NCBI GenBank assembly: GCA_942490535.1
Contig: CALNXQ010000005.1
Span: 930,001-994,000, forward strand
Length of the DNA stretch: 64,000 nucleotides
Direction: 5' to 3'
From: JAEINY01 sp942490535
GTDB lineage: Bacteria; Bacteroidota; Bacteroidia; Bacteroidales; Marinilabiliaceae
The translations under genes and the position numbers were made by a program. Numbering within the stretch: position 1 is the stretch's first letter; every line of letters starts with the position of its first letter. Of this stretch, positions 8,396-17,480 are shown in pieces. The notes under the pieces were generated by a model. It saw only the letters and a program-made list of their open reading frames with translations. It did no database searches and was not told the DNA's origin.

Positions 8396-10273
8396 ATGAA
8401 TTTTGAATACGATATTATTGTCGTAGGAGGTGGTCATGCCGGATGTGAAGCTGCTGCTGCTGCTGCGAATATGGGTAGTCAAGTTTTGTTGATTACCATG
8501 GATATGTCGAAATTTGCTCAAATGTCTTGTAACCCAGCAATAGGGGGTATAGCAAAAGGACAGATAGTTCGAGAAATAGATGCACTTGGTGGTTATACAG
8601 GAATAATTACTGATAAAAGTACCATTCAATTTAGAATGTTAAACAGATCTAAAGGTCCAGCTATGTGGAGTCCCAGGGCTCAATGTGATCGTATGGTCTT
8701 TTCATCAGAATGGCGCAAAGTTTTAGAGGGCTTAGATAATATTTCATTTTGGCAGGATACAGTTTGTGATTTTGTTATAGAAAACAACATAATTAAGGGA
8801 GTTAGAACTAAAAATTCTGTAACCTTTCTATCCTCAGCCGTTATTTTAACAACAGGAACCTTTCTAAATGGGTTAATGCACATTGGATCAGTTCAATACG
8901 AGGGTGGTCGCGTGTCTGAGCCTAGTTCTATTGGCCTCTCTGAGACTCTTTTTTCTCATGGTTTTCAGGTGGGAAGGATGAAAACTGGTACTCCAGTGCG
9001 TATTGATGAACGTAGTATCGATTTTTCAAAATTAGAAGAGCAAAAGGGAGAGGAGGGATATTATCGGTTTAGTTACATGCCTGGATCAAATAAAATTTTA
9101 AATCAGAGAAGTTGCTATATTACTTATACAAATCAGTCAGTTCATTCAAAATTAGAAGAGGGTCTTAGTGAATCGCCAATGTATAACGGTACCATTCAAA
9201 GTTTGGGACCACGTTATTGTCCGAGTATTGAAACAAAAATAGTCACTTTTGCCGATAAGGATAGGCATCAATTATTTCTGGAGCCAGAGGGTGAGCAAAC
9301 CATAGAATACTACCTTAATGGTTTCAGTTCTTCTTTACCGTTGCAAGTACAGGTGGATGCATTGAAGTTAGTACCAGGTTTAGAGAATGTTAAAGTGTTT
9401 AGGCCAGGTTATGCTATTGAGTATGATTATTTTGAACCAACGCAGTTAAAACATACCTTGGAAACTAAATCCATTCAAAATCTGTTTTTTGCTGGACAAA
9501 TAAATGGGACTACTGGCTATGAAGAGGCTGGTGCGCAAGGGATTATGGCTGGAATTAATGCTCATTTAGCCATCCATGGTCAGGAATCTTTTATATTAGG
9601 ACGAGATGAAGCCTATATTGGAGTATTAATTGATGATCTTGTTACTAAAGGTGTGGATGAGCCTTATCGAATGTTCACGTCGCGGGCAGAGTATCGTATT
9701 TTATTACGACAAGATGATGCTGATATTCGATTAACCCCTAAAAGTGTTAAGATAGGATTAGCTTCGAGGAAGCGCTTACAATATTTAAATGAAAAAGTGG
9801 CTTTTCAAAATTTATGTATTGATTTTGTCAATTCCTTTAGTGTCAAAAAGGAGCGAATTAATCCCTGGCTTATAGAAATGGGTACCTCACCTCTAAAGCA
9901 AGGTGTTAAGTTAATTGATTTATTAATGCGACCTCAAATATCTATCTGGGATCTAGTGAAACAGATTGATAAATTTTCTGAGTTAGTGACTGAGATTCCT
10001 ACAAATCGAAGAGAAGAGATTTTGGAATCAGTAGAAATTCGTTTGAAGTATGCAGGATATATTAATAGGGAGAAGTTGATTGCAGATAAATTTCGCCGAC
10101 TGGATCATGTTAAGATACGAGGTAAGTTTGATTATAGTTCCATTCGTACCATATCCACCGAAGGTCGTGAAAAATTAGCCAAGGTTGATCCTGAAACAAT
10201 CGGGCAAGCCAGTCGAATTACTGGCGTTTCACCAAGTGATATTAATGTGTTATTAGTTTTGTTAGGTCGTTAG
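8396..10273 (+). CDS. mnmG: tRNA uridine-5-carboxymethylaminomethyl modification enzyme MnmG
   Basis: A 625-residue FAD enzyme of normal length. With MnmE it installs the cmnm5 group on wobble U34 of several tRNAs. The N-terminal dinucleotide-binding motif is GGGHAGCEA (about residues 10-18). The conserved AQCDR segment, the TGTFLNG stretch and the second nucleotide-binding motif near TGYEEAGAQG are intact, followed by the helical C-terminal domain that binds MnmE and tRNA. The stop codon TAG runs straight into a perfect 18-base palindrome resembling a parS site. Confidence 0.97.
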   Translation: MNFEYDIIVVGGGHAGCEAAAAAANMGSQVLLITMDMSKFAQMSCNPAIGGIAKGQIVREIDALGGYTGIITDKSTIQFRMLNRSKGPAMWSPRAQCDRMVFSSEWRKVLEGLDNISFWQDTVCDFVIENNIIKGVRTKNSVTFLSSAVILTTGTFLNGLMHIGSVQYEGGRVSEPSSIGLSETLFSHGFQVGRMKTGTPVRIDERSIDFSKLEEQKGEEGYYRFSYMPGSNKILNQRSCYITYTNQSVHSKLEEGLSESPMYNGTIQSLGPRYCPSIETKIVTFADKDRHQLFLEPEGEQTIEYYLNGFSSSLPLQVQVDALKLVPGLENVKVFRPGYAIEYDYFEPTQLKHTLETKSIQNLFFAGQINGTTGYEEAGAQGIMAGINAHLAIHGQESFILGRDEAYIGVLIDDLVTKGVDEPYRMFTSRAEYRILLRQDDADIRLTPKSVKIGLASRKRLQYLNEKVAFQNLCIDFVNSFSVKKERINPWLIEMGTSPLKQGVKLIDLLMRPQISIWDLVKQIDKFSELVTEIPTNRREEILESVEIRLKYAGYINREKLIADKFRRLDHVKIRGKFDYSSIRTISTEGREKLAKVDPETIGQASRITGVSPSDINVLLVLLGR

Positions 10274-10290
10274 TGTTCCACGTGGAACAC
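10273..10290. promoter_or_regulatory. parS-like palindrome (ParB site), possibly also a terminator
   Basis: GTGTTCCACGTGGAACAC is a perfect 18-base palindrome. Its inner 16 bases, TGTTCCACGTGGAACA (10274-10289), match the bacterial parS consensus TGTTTCACGTGAAACA except for a symmetric T-to-C change, a variant found in known parS sites. It starts on the last base of mnmG. A run of six T follows at once, so the RNA could also fold into a short terminator hairpin (7-base stem, ACGT loop). No other site of this quality was seen in the window. Confidence 0.75.
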
Positions 10291-10309
10291 TTTTTTAATA
10301 TTTACTAGA

Positions 10310-11953
10310 ATGAAATTATCAGGCCACATTGTTGATGTTTTAAAGAGAGAGATTTTTCCAGGCACCCTGAATATTCAGAATGGTCAAATATCATCCATAG
10401 AACGTACAGATTCTTGTGAGGATGTATATATATTACCTGGCTTAATCGATGCCCATGTTCACATTGAAAGTAGCATGACCATCCCTTCACGTTTTTCCCA
10501 AATGGTCATTCCGTGCGGCACCGTAGCAGTGGTTAGTGATCCGCATGAAATTGCCAATGTAATGGGACGGAAAGGAGTGCAGTTTATGATTGAAGATGCC
10601 AAGCAGGTCCCTTTAAAATGTTTCTTCGGTGTGCCATCTTGTGTACCTGCCACTTCGTTTGAAACTGCTGGATGTCATATTACCCCAAGCGATGTAGATT
10701 TTCTATTTAGTAATGGGGGCTGGTTTTTGGCAGAAATGATGAATTTTCCGGGAGTTATTTATGATGATCCAGAAGTACATGCCAAACTTAAGATTGCTCA
10801 TGAACGTGGTAAAAGGGTGGATGGGCATGGCCCCGGATTGATTGGGGAGCAGTTAAAAAAATACATTAGTGCAGGTATTACTAGCGATCATGAATGTTCT
10901 TCACTTGAGGAAGCTGTCGAGAAAATTGATCAAGGTATGATGATTCAGATACGAGAGGGTAGTGCCGCCCGAAATTTTGAGGCTTTATGGAGTCTGATAC
11001 GTGATTACCCTGATAAAGTAATGCTTTGTACCGATGATAGTCATCCGGATTTAATCGTTCGTGAAGGGCACATTGACCGCTTGATAAGACGGGGATTGAA
11101 AAAAGGCCTATCCATTTTTAATTTGTACCAGGCTGCTCTAATTAATCCAATTCTTCATTACCAGCTTCCCATAGGTCAGCTTCAGATTGGAGACTCGGCT
11201 GATTTTATTATCGTAGATAATTTGGATGATTTCCAGGTGCAATCGACTTATATAAACGGTGATTTGGTGTCCACTGAAGGTCAAATTAATTTTGAGTTAC
11301 CTGTGGTGAAACCCATTAATGCTTTTAATTGTGAACCTGTTCAAGTTCAAAAATTAGAAGTCCGGATGCCAGAGAGTTGTAAGTTTTTGCGGGTCATCGA
11401 TGCATTTGACGGCGAATTATTAACAAACGAGTTTTTGTGGGATCCAAAATTAGGGGAAGGGGAGGTTGTATTGACGGATTTGAAAGCTGATATTCTAAAG
11501 GTGGTTGTTGTTAATAGGTATCAAAAATGCGATCCAGTTGTCGGGTTTATCCGTAATTTTGGAATCAAAGTGGGCGCTATTGCAGGATCTATTGCTCATG
11601 ATAGTCACAATATTATTGCAATAGGTTGTGATGATTCTTCATTGGAAACTGTTATTAACTCAATTATTGAGGTAAAGGGAGGAATTGCTGCCTATAATGG
11701 AAGTGATTGCCAACGTATTAATTTACCTATAGCTGGGTTAATGACGGATATGGAAGGATTCAAAATCGCAAAACAGTATGAGGAACTCAATAAATTTGTA
11801 AGATACATGGGAGCGGGTATGAATACTCCTTTTATGACCCTGGCTTTTATGTCCTTATTAGTCATTCCGTCTCTTAAAATTGGTGATAAAGGTTTGTTTG
11901 ATGTGACTACTTTTTCGTTTACCGATTTATTTGTGAGAGATAAGAGCTCTTAA
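10310..11953 (+). CDS. ade: Adenine deaminase
   Basis: A 547-residue amidohydrolase of the Ade family, converting adenine to hypoxanthine and ammonia in purine salvage. The N-terminal metal motif is GLIDAHVHIESS (H49, H51). Further ligands and acid residues appear in VVSDPHEIAN, VDGHGPG, SDHECSS and CTDDSHPD, followed by the long C-terminal domain typical of Ade. It lies 36 bases after mnmG. In related Bacteroidales, as I recall the order, this slot holds apt (adenine phosphoribosyltransferase), so the same substrate appears to be handled by a different enzyme here. Confidence 0.93.
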   Translation: MKLSGHIVDVLKREIFPGTLNIQNGQISSIERTDSCEDVYILPGLIDAHVHIESSMTIPSRFSQMVIPCGTVAVVSDPHEIANVMGRKGVQFMIEDAKQVPLKCFFGVPSCVPATSFETAGCHITPSDVDFLFSNGGWFLAEMMNFPGVIYDDPEVHAKLKIAHERGKRVDGHGPGLIGEQLKKYISAGITSDHECSSLEEAVEKIDQGMMIQIREGSAARNFEALWSLIRDYPDKVMLCTDDSHPDLIVREGHIDRLIRRGLKKGLSIFNLYQAALINPILHYQLPIGQLQIGDSADFIIVDNLDDFQVQSTYINGDLVSTEGQINFELPVVKPINAFNCEPVQVQKLEVRMPESCKFLRVIDAFDGELLTNEFLWDPKLGEGEVVLTDLKADILKVVVVNRYQKCDPVVGFIRNFGIKVGAIAGSIAHDSHNIIAIGCDDSSLETVINSIIEVKGGIAAYNGSDCQRINLPIAGLMTDMEGFKIAKQYEELNKFVRYMGAGMNTPFMTLAFMSLLVIPSLKIGDKGLFDVTTFSFTDLFVRDKSS

Positions 11954-12024
11954 GGGCGAGATTTTGGGACGCAATTATCAAATTAGTTGATTATATAAGT
12001 TCATTTAGTACCATTGTCACCCTA

Positions 12025-12050
12025 AAGAGCAAGTAAGTTGCTCTTTTTTT
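12025..12050 (+). terminator. Intrinsic terminator after ade
   Basis: The eight-base arms AAGAGCAA and TTGCTCTT enclose a five-base loop GTAAG and are followed by a run of T. It lies 72 bases after the ade stop and should end the ybeY-mnmG-ade transcript. Confidence 0.85.
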
Positions 12051-12754
12051 ATAGTTCATTTTTAGTGCATGATTTTAAGTAAAGGACGTGCCTTGAACAC
12101 TAAAATATTACTGGTAAAGTTTTCTTATTTTTATCACTAAGGCTTTGTTTATTGTAATATATGCGTATATAATTGGCTTTTATGTTTGTATTTTACTTCT
12201 TATTCCTGGTATTAATGAGCTATTATTAACTTGTGGCTTGTTATGCTATTGATGATACTAGTTTTTCTGGGTTTTTATAGTTGGGTACTAAGTGCCATAT
12301 TTTCATTTTCTAATGCAATTATGAGGATTAAGTGACTTTTTAGGGTTAAATCCTAATTCGTATAGTTGTCAAAGTATCTATTTTTTAGCTGTTGTATGAA
12401 GTGGGTGAGGTGATATTTTTCAAAAAAATAGAATTTATTTTTTGTGTTAATTGATAAGATAGAACTACAATTTATTTGTAGTTTGTTTTCAATGTAGCCG
12501 AATTTCATTGTTTGAGGTGGAACTTGCCATAATTTTAGACATTTTTTTTGCTGTTGGCGGTTGTAATTGTTTTACATTCCCATTTCAATGGATGTAATAG
12601 TATAGAAAATTTATACAATAATAGGCAACCAAATATGGGAATGACTAATAAATAGATGGTGCTTCAAGCTCCCTTATTCCATTCAAATAGTAGCATATAA
12701 AGATTGCTGTAATTGTTTATTTTAACTTAAAACTATTATTCTTAACATCTGATC
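12051..12754. other. AT-rich gap between ade and uvrC
   Basis: About 700 bases with no convincing gene on either strand. Frames are short, hydrophobic by composition and lack start codons or ribosome binding sites. A nine-base inverted pair (CATTCCCAT near 12576 and ATGGGAATG near 12634) is the only structure noticed. The uvrC promoter should lie in the last part. In related genomes apt is expected hereabouts, and the length of the gap would fit a lost gene, but no apt-like reading frame survives. Confidence 0.5.
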
Positions 12755-14563
12755 ATGGTTAATAAATACCTGGAAAAGCTGCGTTCAAAAATTGCAGTTT
12801 TACCTGAAAACCCGGGAGTCTATCAATATTTTAGTGAAGAAGGGATTATTATTTATGTAGGAAAAGCAAAGAATTTGAGAAAACGTGTTTCTTCCTACTT
12901 TTCTAAGAGCCATGATGATGGAAAGACGCGTATACTGGTTCGGAAAATAGCCGATATACAGCACATTGTTGTCGACACTGAAGAGGATGCCTTATTACTC
13001 GAAAATAATCTTATCAAAAAATATCAACCACGGTACAATGTCTTGTTAAAGGATGATAAGTCATTTCCATGGATTGTGGTCAAAAATGAAGCGTATCCAC
13101 GGGTATTTCAAACGCGTCAATTCAATCGGGATGGAAGTGTTTATTTCGGTCCCTATACATCCACTGGGATGGTACGTACATTATTGGATCTATTTAGGCA
13201 ATTATATCCCTTGCGTACTTGCAAACATAACTTGTCGGTAGATAATATTAAGAAAGGTAAATTTAAGGTCTGCCTTGAATATCACATTGGAAATTGTAAG
13301 GGACCTTGTGTGGGGGAGTATGAAGAGTTAATCTACAATCAACATATTCATGCGATCAAAGACATTTTAAAGGGGAATATTGCCTCTGTGATTAAATTTA
13401 TGAAGCAGTTAATGCTGGACTATGCTCATGAATTGGAGTTTGAAAAAGCTGAGGAAATCAAGCAAAAAATTAAGCTCTTGGATGCCTATCAATCCAAATC
13501 GACGATTGTTAATCCTAAAATTAACAATGTGGATGTTTTCTCAATAATTGATGATATAGGTTCATCTTATGTGAATTTTTTACGAGTGGTTAATGGGGGC
13601 ATAATCCAATCGCACACGATGGAATTCAAGAAGCGGATTGGTGAGGAATCTGGTGATATTTTACTTTTAGCGATGTCGGAAATACAAGCTCGAACCAATG
13701 TACTGGCACGCGAAATTATCGTTCCATTTAAACCGGATATGACTTTTAATAATTCACAATTTTTAATTCCAAAAATAGGAGATAAGAAAAAGCTATTGGA
13801 GTTGTCAGAGCGTAATGCCAAATATTTCCGGCTCGAAAAATTGAAGCAGCAATCCATTGGCAAAAAGGAGACTCGTGAGGAGCGGTTGATAAAAACCATT
13901 CAATCGGATTTGCGTTTAAAGGAACTTCCTGTACACATAGAGTGTTTTGATAATTCAAATATACAAGGTACAACTCCGGTAGCTGCATGTGTAGTATTTA
14001 AAAACGGTAAGCCAAGTAAAAAGGATTACCGACATTTCAATATTAAAACGGTTATTGGAGCCAACGATTTTGCTTCCATGGAGGAAGTTATTTTCAGGCG
14101 ATATAAGCGCTTGAAGGAAGAAGGACAATCGTTACCACAATTAATCGTTATTGATGGCGGAAAGGGGCAATTGGGATCTGCTTTGAATGCCTTGGATAAA
14201 TTAGATCTAAGAGGTCATATTTCCATTATAGGAATAGCCAAGCGGTTGGAAGAAATTTTTTATCCGGGTGATCCCGTTCCATTGTATTTGGATAAAAATT
14301 CTGAGTCGCTTAAGGTCATTCAATATTTAAGAAATGAAGCACACCGCTTTGGAATCACTTTTCACCGCAATCAACGATCAAAGAATTTCATTAAATCTGA
14401 GCTTGAAAATATTCCTGGTGTAGGGGAGAAAACTATTGAGGAGCTAATGGGGCATTTTAAGACATTGAACAAAATAAAGAGCGCTACATTGGCCGATATG
14501 CAAGCCTGTATTGGAAAAGATAGGGGAATGAGAATATATTCATGGTATAATACAGGTAGGTAG
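12755..14563 (+). CDS. uvrC: Excinuclease ABC subunit C
   Basis: A 602-residue UvrC of normal length. It makes both incisions in nucleotide excision repair together with UvrB. The GIY-YIG nuclease domain (about residues 15-95) carries GVYQYF and IIYVGKAKNLRKR. A cysteine-containing segment CLEYHIGNCKGPC follows, then the UVR helix pair near residue 205-240 that binds UvrB. The RNase H-like C-terminal nuclease domain begins near HIECFDNSN, and a helix-hairpin-helix region (IPGVGEKT) closes the protein. It starts 800 bases after ade with its own upstream region. Confidence 0.96.
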   Translation: MVNKYLEKLRSKIAVLPENPGVYQYFSEEGIIIYVGKAKNLRKRVSSYFSKSHDDGKTRILVRKIADIQHIVVDTEEDALLLENNLIKKYQPRYNVLLKDDKSFPWIVVKNEAYPRVFQTRQFNRDGSVYFGPYTSTGMVRTLLDLFRQLYPLRTCKHNLSVDNIKKGKFKVCLEYHIGNCKGPCVGEYEELIYNQHIHAIKDILKGNIASVIKFMKQLMLDYAHELEFEKAEEIKQKIKLLDAYQSKSTIVNPKINNVDVFSIIDDIGSSYVNFLRVVNGGIIQSHTMEFKKRIGEESGDILLLAMSEIQARTNVLAREIIVPFKPDMTFNNSQFLIPKIGDKKKLLELSERNAKYFRLEKLKQQSIGKKETREERLIKTIQSDLRLKELPVHIECFDNSNIQGTTPVAACVVFKNGKPSKKDYRHFNIKTVIGANDFASMEEVIFRRYKRLKEEGQSLPQLIVIDGGKGQLGSALNALDKLDLRGHISIIGIAKRLEEIFYPGDPVPLYLDKNSESLKVIQYLRNEAHRFGITFHRNQRSKNFIKSELENIPGVGEKTIEELMGHFKTLNKIKSATLADMQACIGKDRGMRIYSWYNTGR

Positions 14564-14620
14564 ATGTAAGTGATATAAAATCAACAATATAAGATGTTGT
14601 GGTTTTTCTTGAATGAAGTA

Positions 14621-15604
14621 TCAGAAAAATAATTTTAGGGTTTTTTCGATTGATAAATGTGGATGTGGTAGTTTGTTGATAGTATTTAATTTATTGTTAA
14701 TGTGGTTTGGGTCGTGTTTCGCGCCAATGAGTAATTTCGTGAGGAATGATATGTATGAGTCATAAAAATTATTTTGTGATTTAATGTGTATTTGTTGTAT
14801 AATTCCTTTTTCCACCTGAAATTGGTTTTCAATTCTAAGGTTAGATTCTGTTCGGATACGCTTTTTAACTTCGTAGGTGGGACTATAGCCATAATTCCAT
14901 TCCCAGCTGTTGTATTTTTCATCTGCAAGCTTTAGAATTATGGCTTGTTCTTGTGAATTCAAATGATAACTAATTGAATTTGAAAAATGCTTTAGAAGAT
15001 AAGAAAAGATATGCGCTGAAAATATTTTGAAATTGCTTTCCCCAGTTAAATAGTTACTAATATTTGTGACTTCACTTCGTACGGACTTTACCGCTTTGTG
15101 TATGATAGCCAGGGGATTAGTTTTCAATACCTGGTTTAACACATCTAAATTAGAGTTAAAAAGCAATGTGCCATGGTGCATCACCCTGTTTTTATATACA
15201 TGTGAGGCATTTCCTGATACTTTTTTACCTTCAATGAGAATGTCGTGTCTTTTCCCTAATTCAGCGGCTATATTATACTCTTTTAAGGCTTTGATGATAG
15301 GTTGTGTGTGCTTGGCAAAATCCACCAGTTTCCCTTTTTCTCCATTCAGAATAAAGCAAAAATTGAGGTTTCCTTCATCATGGTACACCGTACCGCCACC
15401 TGAGAGTCGGCGATGAACTGCAATATCAGATGCTTGAACAAAATCCAGATTTATCTCAGCTAACGTATTTTGATGTTTTCCTACTATAATAGAAGGTGAA
15501 TTAACATAGAGAAAGAAGACATCTTCATCACTATTTCTCAGAAGATATTCTTCTGTTGCCAAATTAAATTTTGGATCCGTCGAGTTGCTAAATAGTCCTT
15601 TCAT
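14621..15604 (-). CDS. lplA: Lipoate-protein ligase A
   Basis: A 327-residue member of the biotin/lipoate ligase family. It activates lipoate with ATP and attaches it to lysines of E2 and H proteins. The signature RRLSGGGTVYHDEGNLNF and the lysine segment KKVSGNASHVYKNRVMHHG are both present, and a C-terminal accessory domain follows. It is on the minus strand between uvrC and dtd, splitting the otherwise co-linear uvrC-dtd-deoC run, so it looks like a later insertion in that order. It is divergent from dtd, with 152 bases between them. Confidence 0.92.
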   Translation of the reverse strand: MKGLFSNSTDPKFNLATEEYLLRNSDEDVFFLYVNSPSIIVGKHQNTLAEINLDFVQASDIAVHRRLSGGGTVYHDEGNLNFCFILNGEKGKLVDFAKHTQPIIKALKEYNIAAELGKRHDILIEGKKVSGNASHVYKNRVMHHGTLLFNSNLDVLNQVLKTNPLAIIHKAVKSVRSEVTNISNYLTGESNFKIFSAHIFSYLLKHFSNSISYHLNSQEQAIILKLADEKYNSWEWNYGYSPTYEVKKRIRTESNLRIENQFQVEKGIIQQIHIKSQNNFYDSYISFLTKLLIGAKHDPNHINNKLNTINKLPHPHLSIEKTLKLFF

Positions 15605-15756
15605 ACATGCAAATTATGAATTAAAACTGTTTATCTCAGAAATTGTTTAATTCGAAATTCAGAATTTTGCAGACAAAAGGTAGAATTGATGGATTCGCTA
15701 ATGGTCAATCAAAAGATATGTATTATTTTCGGCATCTGTTTGAAAAATAAAACAGT

Positions 15757-16209
15757 ATGCGTGTAGTTATTCAAAGAGTCAAGGAAGCTTCTGTAGCAAT
15801 AAATGGGGTGTGTCATTCAACTATAAATCAAGGATTAATGATACTTCTGGGCGTTGAAAATGCAGATGAAGTGGAAGATATCGAATGGTTGACTAATAAA
15901 ATACTGAATTTAAGGATTTTTCCAGATGCGCAAGGGGTAATGAATAATTCGCTTCTAGATGTTGACGGTGAGGTTTTAGTAGTTAGTCAGTTTACCTTAC
16001 ATGCACGCACTAAGAAAGGAAATCGTCCATCTTATATTAATGCTGCTGGTCCTGATTTTGCCATTCCCATGTATGAATCATTTGTTCAGTCCCTCCAGTC
16101 ACGATTGGGAAAAGTGGTGAAAACTGGAGAATTTGGTGCCAATATGCAGGTGTCGTTGGTGAACGATGGGCCGGTTACAATTGTTATGGATTCCAAACGA
16201 AAGGAATAG
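15757..16209 (+). CDS. dtd: D-aminoacyl-tRNA deacylase
   Basis: A 150-residue Dtd that hydrolyses D-amino acids from mischarged tRNAs. The family motifs SQFTL (in VLVVSQFTLHA) and the C-terminal GPVTI (in NDGPVTIV) form the chiral-proofreading pocket. Length and start (MRVVIQRVKEASV) are standard. The next gene starts 2 bases after the stop, and deoC follows, so dtd, the MazG-like gene and deoC form one operon. Confidence 0.96.
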   Translation: MRVVIQRVKEASVAINGVCHSTINQGLMILLGVENADEVEDIEWLTNKILNLRIFPDAQGVMNNSLLDVDGEVLVVSQFTLHARTKKGNRPSYINAAGPDFAIPMYESFVQSLQSRLGKVVKTGEFGANMQVSLVNDGPVTIVMDSKRKE

Positions 16210-16211
16210 AA

Positions 16212-16550
16212 ATGGAATTGCAGGAAGCACAAGTGTTAGTTGATCAGTGGATTAAAAAGTATGGTGTTCGCTATTTTAGCGAATTAACCAACATGGCTGT
16301 TTTGACCGAAGAAGTTGGGGAGTTAGCGCGCTTGATGGCCCGAACCTATGGTGATCAGTCCTTTAAAAAGGATGAGAGTCAAGCTGATTTGGGCGATGAA
16401 ATGGCCGATATTTTATGGGTATTGATTTGTATTGCCAATCAAACAGGGGTCAATTTGACAGAGGCATTTACCCGGAATATGGAAAAAAAGACCTCTCGAG
16501 ATAAGGATCGACACCTTAATAACGATAAATTACATAACACAGATAAATAA
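16212..16550 (+). CDS. MazG-like nucleotide pyrophosphohydrolase
   Basis: A 112-residue single-domain member of the MazG superfamily (all-alpha NTP pyrophosphatases). The metal-binding signature EEVGELA followed by DEMADILWVL is clear. Such enzymes hydrolyse non-canonical or surplus nucleoside triphosphates to monophosphates. The exact substrate is unknown. It sits two bases after dtd and six bases before deoC, which places it with nucleotide and tRNA quality-control functions. Confidence 0.88.
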   Translation: MELQEAQVLVDQWIKKYGVRYFSELTNMAVLTEEVGELARLMARTYGDQSFKKDESQADLGDEMADILWVLICIANQTGVNLTEAFTRNMEKKTSRDKDRHLNNDKLHNTDK

Positions 16551-16556
16551 TCGCCT

Positions 16557-17447
16557 ATGGAAACAATTTTGGATACTTATCCTTGCACCATAAAAATCTC
16601 TGAAATGGAGCAAGTTATTGCCAGTGTTAAAAGTAATATTGGCGAATGGAAGACGGATAAAGAGATTCTGAAGTTTCTTTTTAACTGTATTGATTTAACT
16701 TCTTTAAATACTGAAGATTCTGCAGATAGTATTCGTGAGTTTGTGGAGAAGGTTAATGAGTTACAAAAGGAATATCCATTTGTGCCACAAGTGGCGGCCA
16801 TGTGTGTATATTCTGTTTTTACTCCCGTATTGGCTGGTGCTTTGAAAGCTGAAGGAGTCAAAAAGGCGGTTGTTTCAGCCGGTTTTCCTTCGTCTCAGAC
16901 CTTCCTGGATGTAAAGCGTCTGGAAACGGAAAGAACCATTGATTTTGGAGCGGATGAAGTGGACATAGTAATCTCGGTAGGGGAGTTTCTGGAAGGAAAT
17001 TATGAGTTTGTGGGCGAGGAGATTCGTCAGATCAAAAATGTGATGAAGGAGGCCCATCTGAAAGTCATTATCGAATCCGGCGCATTGAAGGCCGAACAGG
17101 AGATTTGGACGGCTAGTCTTCTAGCCATGGAATATGGAGCTGATTTCATTAAAACATCTACCGGTAAGCAACAACCTGCTGCCACATTTGAAGCGGCTTA
17201 TGTGATGTTGAATGCCATTAAAACCTTTCATGAAAAAACAGGGCGAAAGATTGGTTTTAAGCCGGCTGGTGGCATTTCAACACCTGAAGACGCTTTGGTG
17301 TATTATGGTTTAGTCAAAGAAATTTTGGGAGAAGAGTGGTTGAATAATGAATTATTCCGTATTGGAGCCAGTCGTTTGGCCAACCATTTACTAACTGAAA
17401 TTAGTGGGATGGAAACCGGGGAAAAGAAAGATATTTCCTATTTTTAA
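16557..17447 (+). CDS. deoC: Deoxyribose-phosphate aldolase
   Basis: A 296-residue class I aldolase cleaving 2-deoxyribose 5-phosphate to acetaldehyde and glyceraldehyde 3-phosphate. The Schiff-base lysine is in DFIKTSTGKQQPAA and the second lysine region is GFKPAGGIS. The protein is longer than the E. coli form by an N-terminal extension, as is common in Bacteroidota. It is the last gene of the dtd operon and ends directly before a strong two-way terminator. Confidence 0.95.
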   Translation: METILDTYPCTIKISEMEQVIASVKSNIGEWKTDKEILKFLFNCIDLTSLNTEDSADSIREFVEKVNELQKEYPFVPQVAAMCVYSVFTPVLAGALKAEGVKKAVVSAGFPSSQTFLDVKRLETERTIDFGADEVDIVISVGEFLEGNYEFVGEEIRQIKNVMKEAHLKVIIESGALKAEQEIWTASLLAMEYGADFIKTSTGKQQPAATFEAAYVMLNAIKTFHEKTGRKIGFKPAGGISTPEDALVYYGLVKEILGEEWLNNELFRIGASRLANHLLTEISGMETGEKKDISYF

Positions 17448-17480
17448 AAATAAGGCCGTTGACAAACGGCCTTATTTTTT
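17448..17480. terminator. Bidirectional terminator between deoC and prenyl synthase
   Basis: Perfect 13-base arms AAATAAGGCCGTT and AACGGCCTTATTT around the loop GACA, with T-runs available on both strands. It serves the convergent deoC (plus) and polyprenyl synthase (minus) genes. Its right arm overlaps the last codons of the minus-strand gene. Confidence 0.9.

Noticed and set aside
12139..12290. Short hydrophobic frames after the ade terminator as a small membrane protein
   Set aside because: No start codon, frame broken by a stop, and hydrophobicity is explained by the AT-rich bases.
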